This document shows, piece after piece, positions 13,119 to 13,301 of a DNA stretch of 13,301 nt. Made by a program: the position numbers and the translations under genes. The notes below the pieces were generated by a model, which did not search any database, was not told the origin of the DNA, and was given only the letters and a program-made list of their open reading frames with translations. Within the stretch, counting starts at the first letter, position 1; every line of letters begins with the position of its first letter. The DNA is from CAZIMM01 sp964540415 (GTDB taxonomy: Bacteria > Bacillota > Clostridia > Oscillospirales > Acutalibacteraceae), in contig CAZIMM010000056.1 in the NCBI GenBank assembly GCA_964540415.1, positions 1 to 13,301 on the forward strand, written 5' to 3'.

Positions 13119-13301
13119 GTGAATAAAACCGTATATATAGCAATGTCCGCTGATATTATTCACAACGGGCATATTAATGTCATAAACGAGGGCACGAAAT
13201 ACGGCGATGTGATAGTCGGTCTGCTTTCGGATGAGGCAGTTGCAAGCTATCGCCGGATTCCTTTGCTTAGCTTTGAAAACAGAAAGTTAATAGTTCACAG
13301 T
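13119..13301 (+). CDS. Cytidylyltransferase-like N-terminus, probably of a phosphoenolpyruvate mutase (cut by window edge)
   Basis: Sixty-one codons are present and the frame is open at the edge. The N-terminus reads MNKTVYIAMSADIIHNGHIN, with the HxGH nucleotide-binding signature of the cytidylyltransferase superfamily, then GDVIVGLLSDEAVASYRRIP (about 33-52). From memory, the combination MSAD...H.GH...GLL(T/S)DxA(I/V)ASY(K/R)R is characteristic of the nucleotidyltransferase domain fused ahead of PEP mutase (phosphonate biosynthesis, making phosphonopyruvate from PEP), rather than of TagD-type glycerol-3-phosphate cytidylyltransferases. The mutase domain itself would lie outside the window, so the function is inferred. 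The GTG start matches the family N-terminus and the ribosome binding site. Confidence 0.7.
   Translation, partial: MNKTVYIAMSADIIHNGHINVINEGTKYGDVIVGLLSDEAVASYRRIPLLSFENRKLIVHS

Overview
The window reads as chromosomal DNA of a spore-forming low- to mid-GC Firmicute of the class Clostridia, most likely an Oscillospirales/Ruminococcaceae-type gut lineage. This is inferred from a complete spoIIAA-spoIIAB-sigF operon, a BofA-family gene, strong Shine-Dalgarno sites, TTGACA/TATAAT promoters and a mix of ATG, GTG and TTG starts. No insertion sequence, CRISPR array, phage gene or rRNA was seen.

Layout. (1) 1-2360, minus strand: an argF-carA-carB operon (carB cut by the window edge) that makes carbamoyl phosphate and joins it to ornithine. 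Its promoter is bracketed by two good ARG-box matches. (2) 2459-4253, minus: a two-gene unit of unknown function, a membrane-anchored TPR-like protein translationally coupled (ATGA) to a multi-pass membrane protein. (3) 4262-5092, plus: an arylamine N-acetyltransferase with a perfect consensus promoter, divergent from unit 2. Its stop overlaps the stop of the next gene. (4) 5085-7403, minus: an intracellular GH78 alpha-L-rhamnosidase-like enzyme with a palindrome over its predicted transcription start. (5) 7404-8045: a mostly gene-free stretch with tRNA-Lys(UUU) on the minus strand, its promoter and terminator, a stray inverted copy of the tRNA T-arm and a 12-bp tandem duplication. (6) 8045-11191, plus: a beta-CASP metallo-beta-lactamase RNase-like protein with a 10-bp inverted repeat over its -10 box, then folC, then an intrinsic terminator. 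(7) 11314-12729, plus: spoIIAA-spoIIAB-sigF, the forespore sigma-F switch. (8) 12740-13056, minus: a BofA-family gene facing sigF, with a sigma-E-like promoter. (9) 13059-13301, plus: the first 61 codons of a cytidylyltransferase-domain protein whose sequence resembles the N-terminal domain of phosphonate-pathway PEP mutases. It may be the first gene of a phosphonate cluster lying beyond the window.

Most genes are ordinary housekeeping or sporulation genes. The less ordinary material is regulatory: paired ARG boxes, two promoter-embedded palindromes, a sigma-E-like promoter on bofA facing the sigF operon with no terminator between, and the phosphonate-type gene at the right edge. I did not find a clearly novel multi-gene system inside the window. 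The best leads are the unknown TPR/membrane pair and whatever follows position 13301. Family and pathway names come from recognised motifs and family knowledge; no database search was run.
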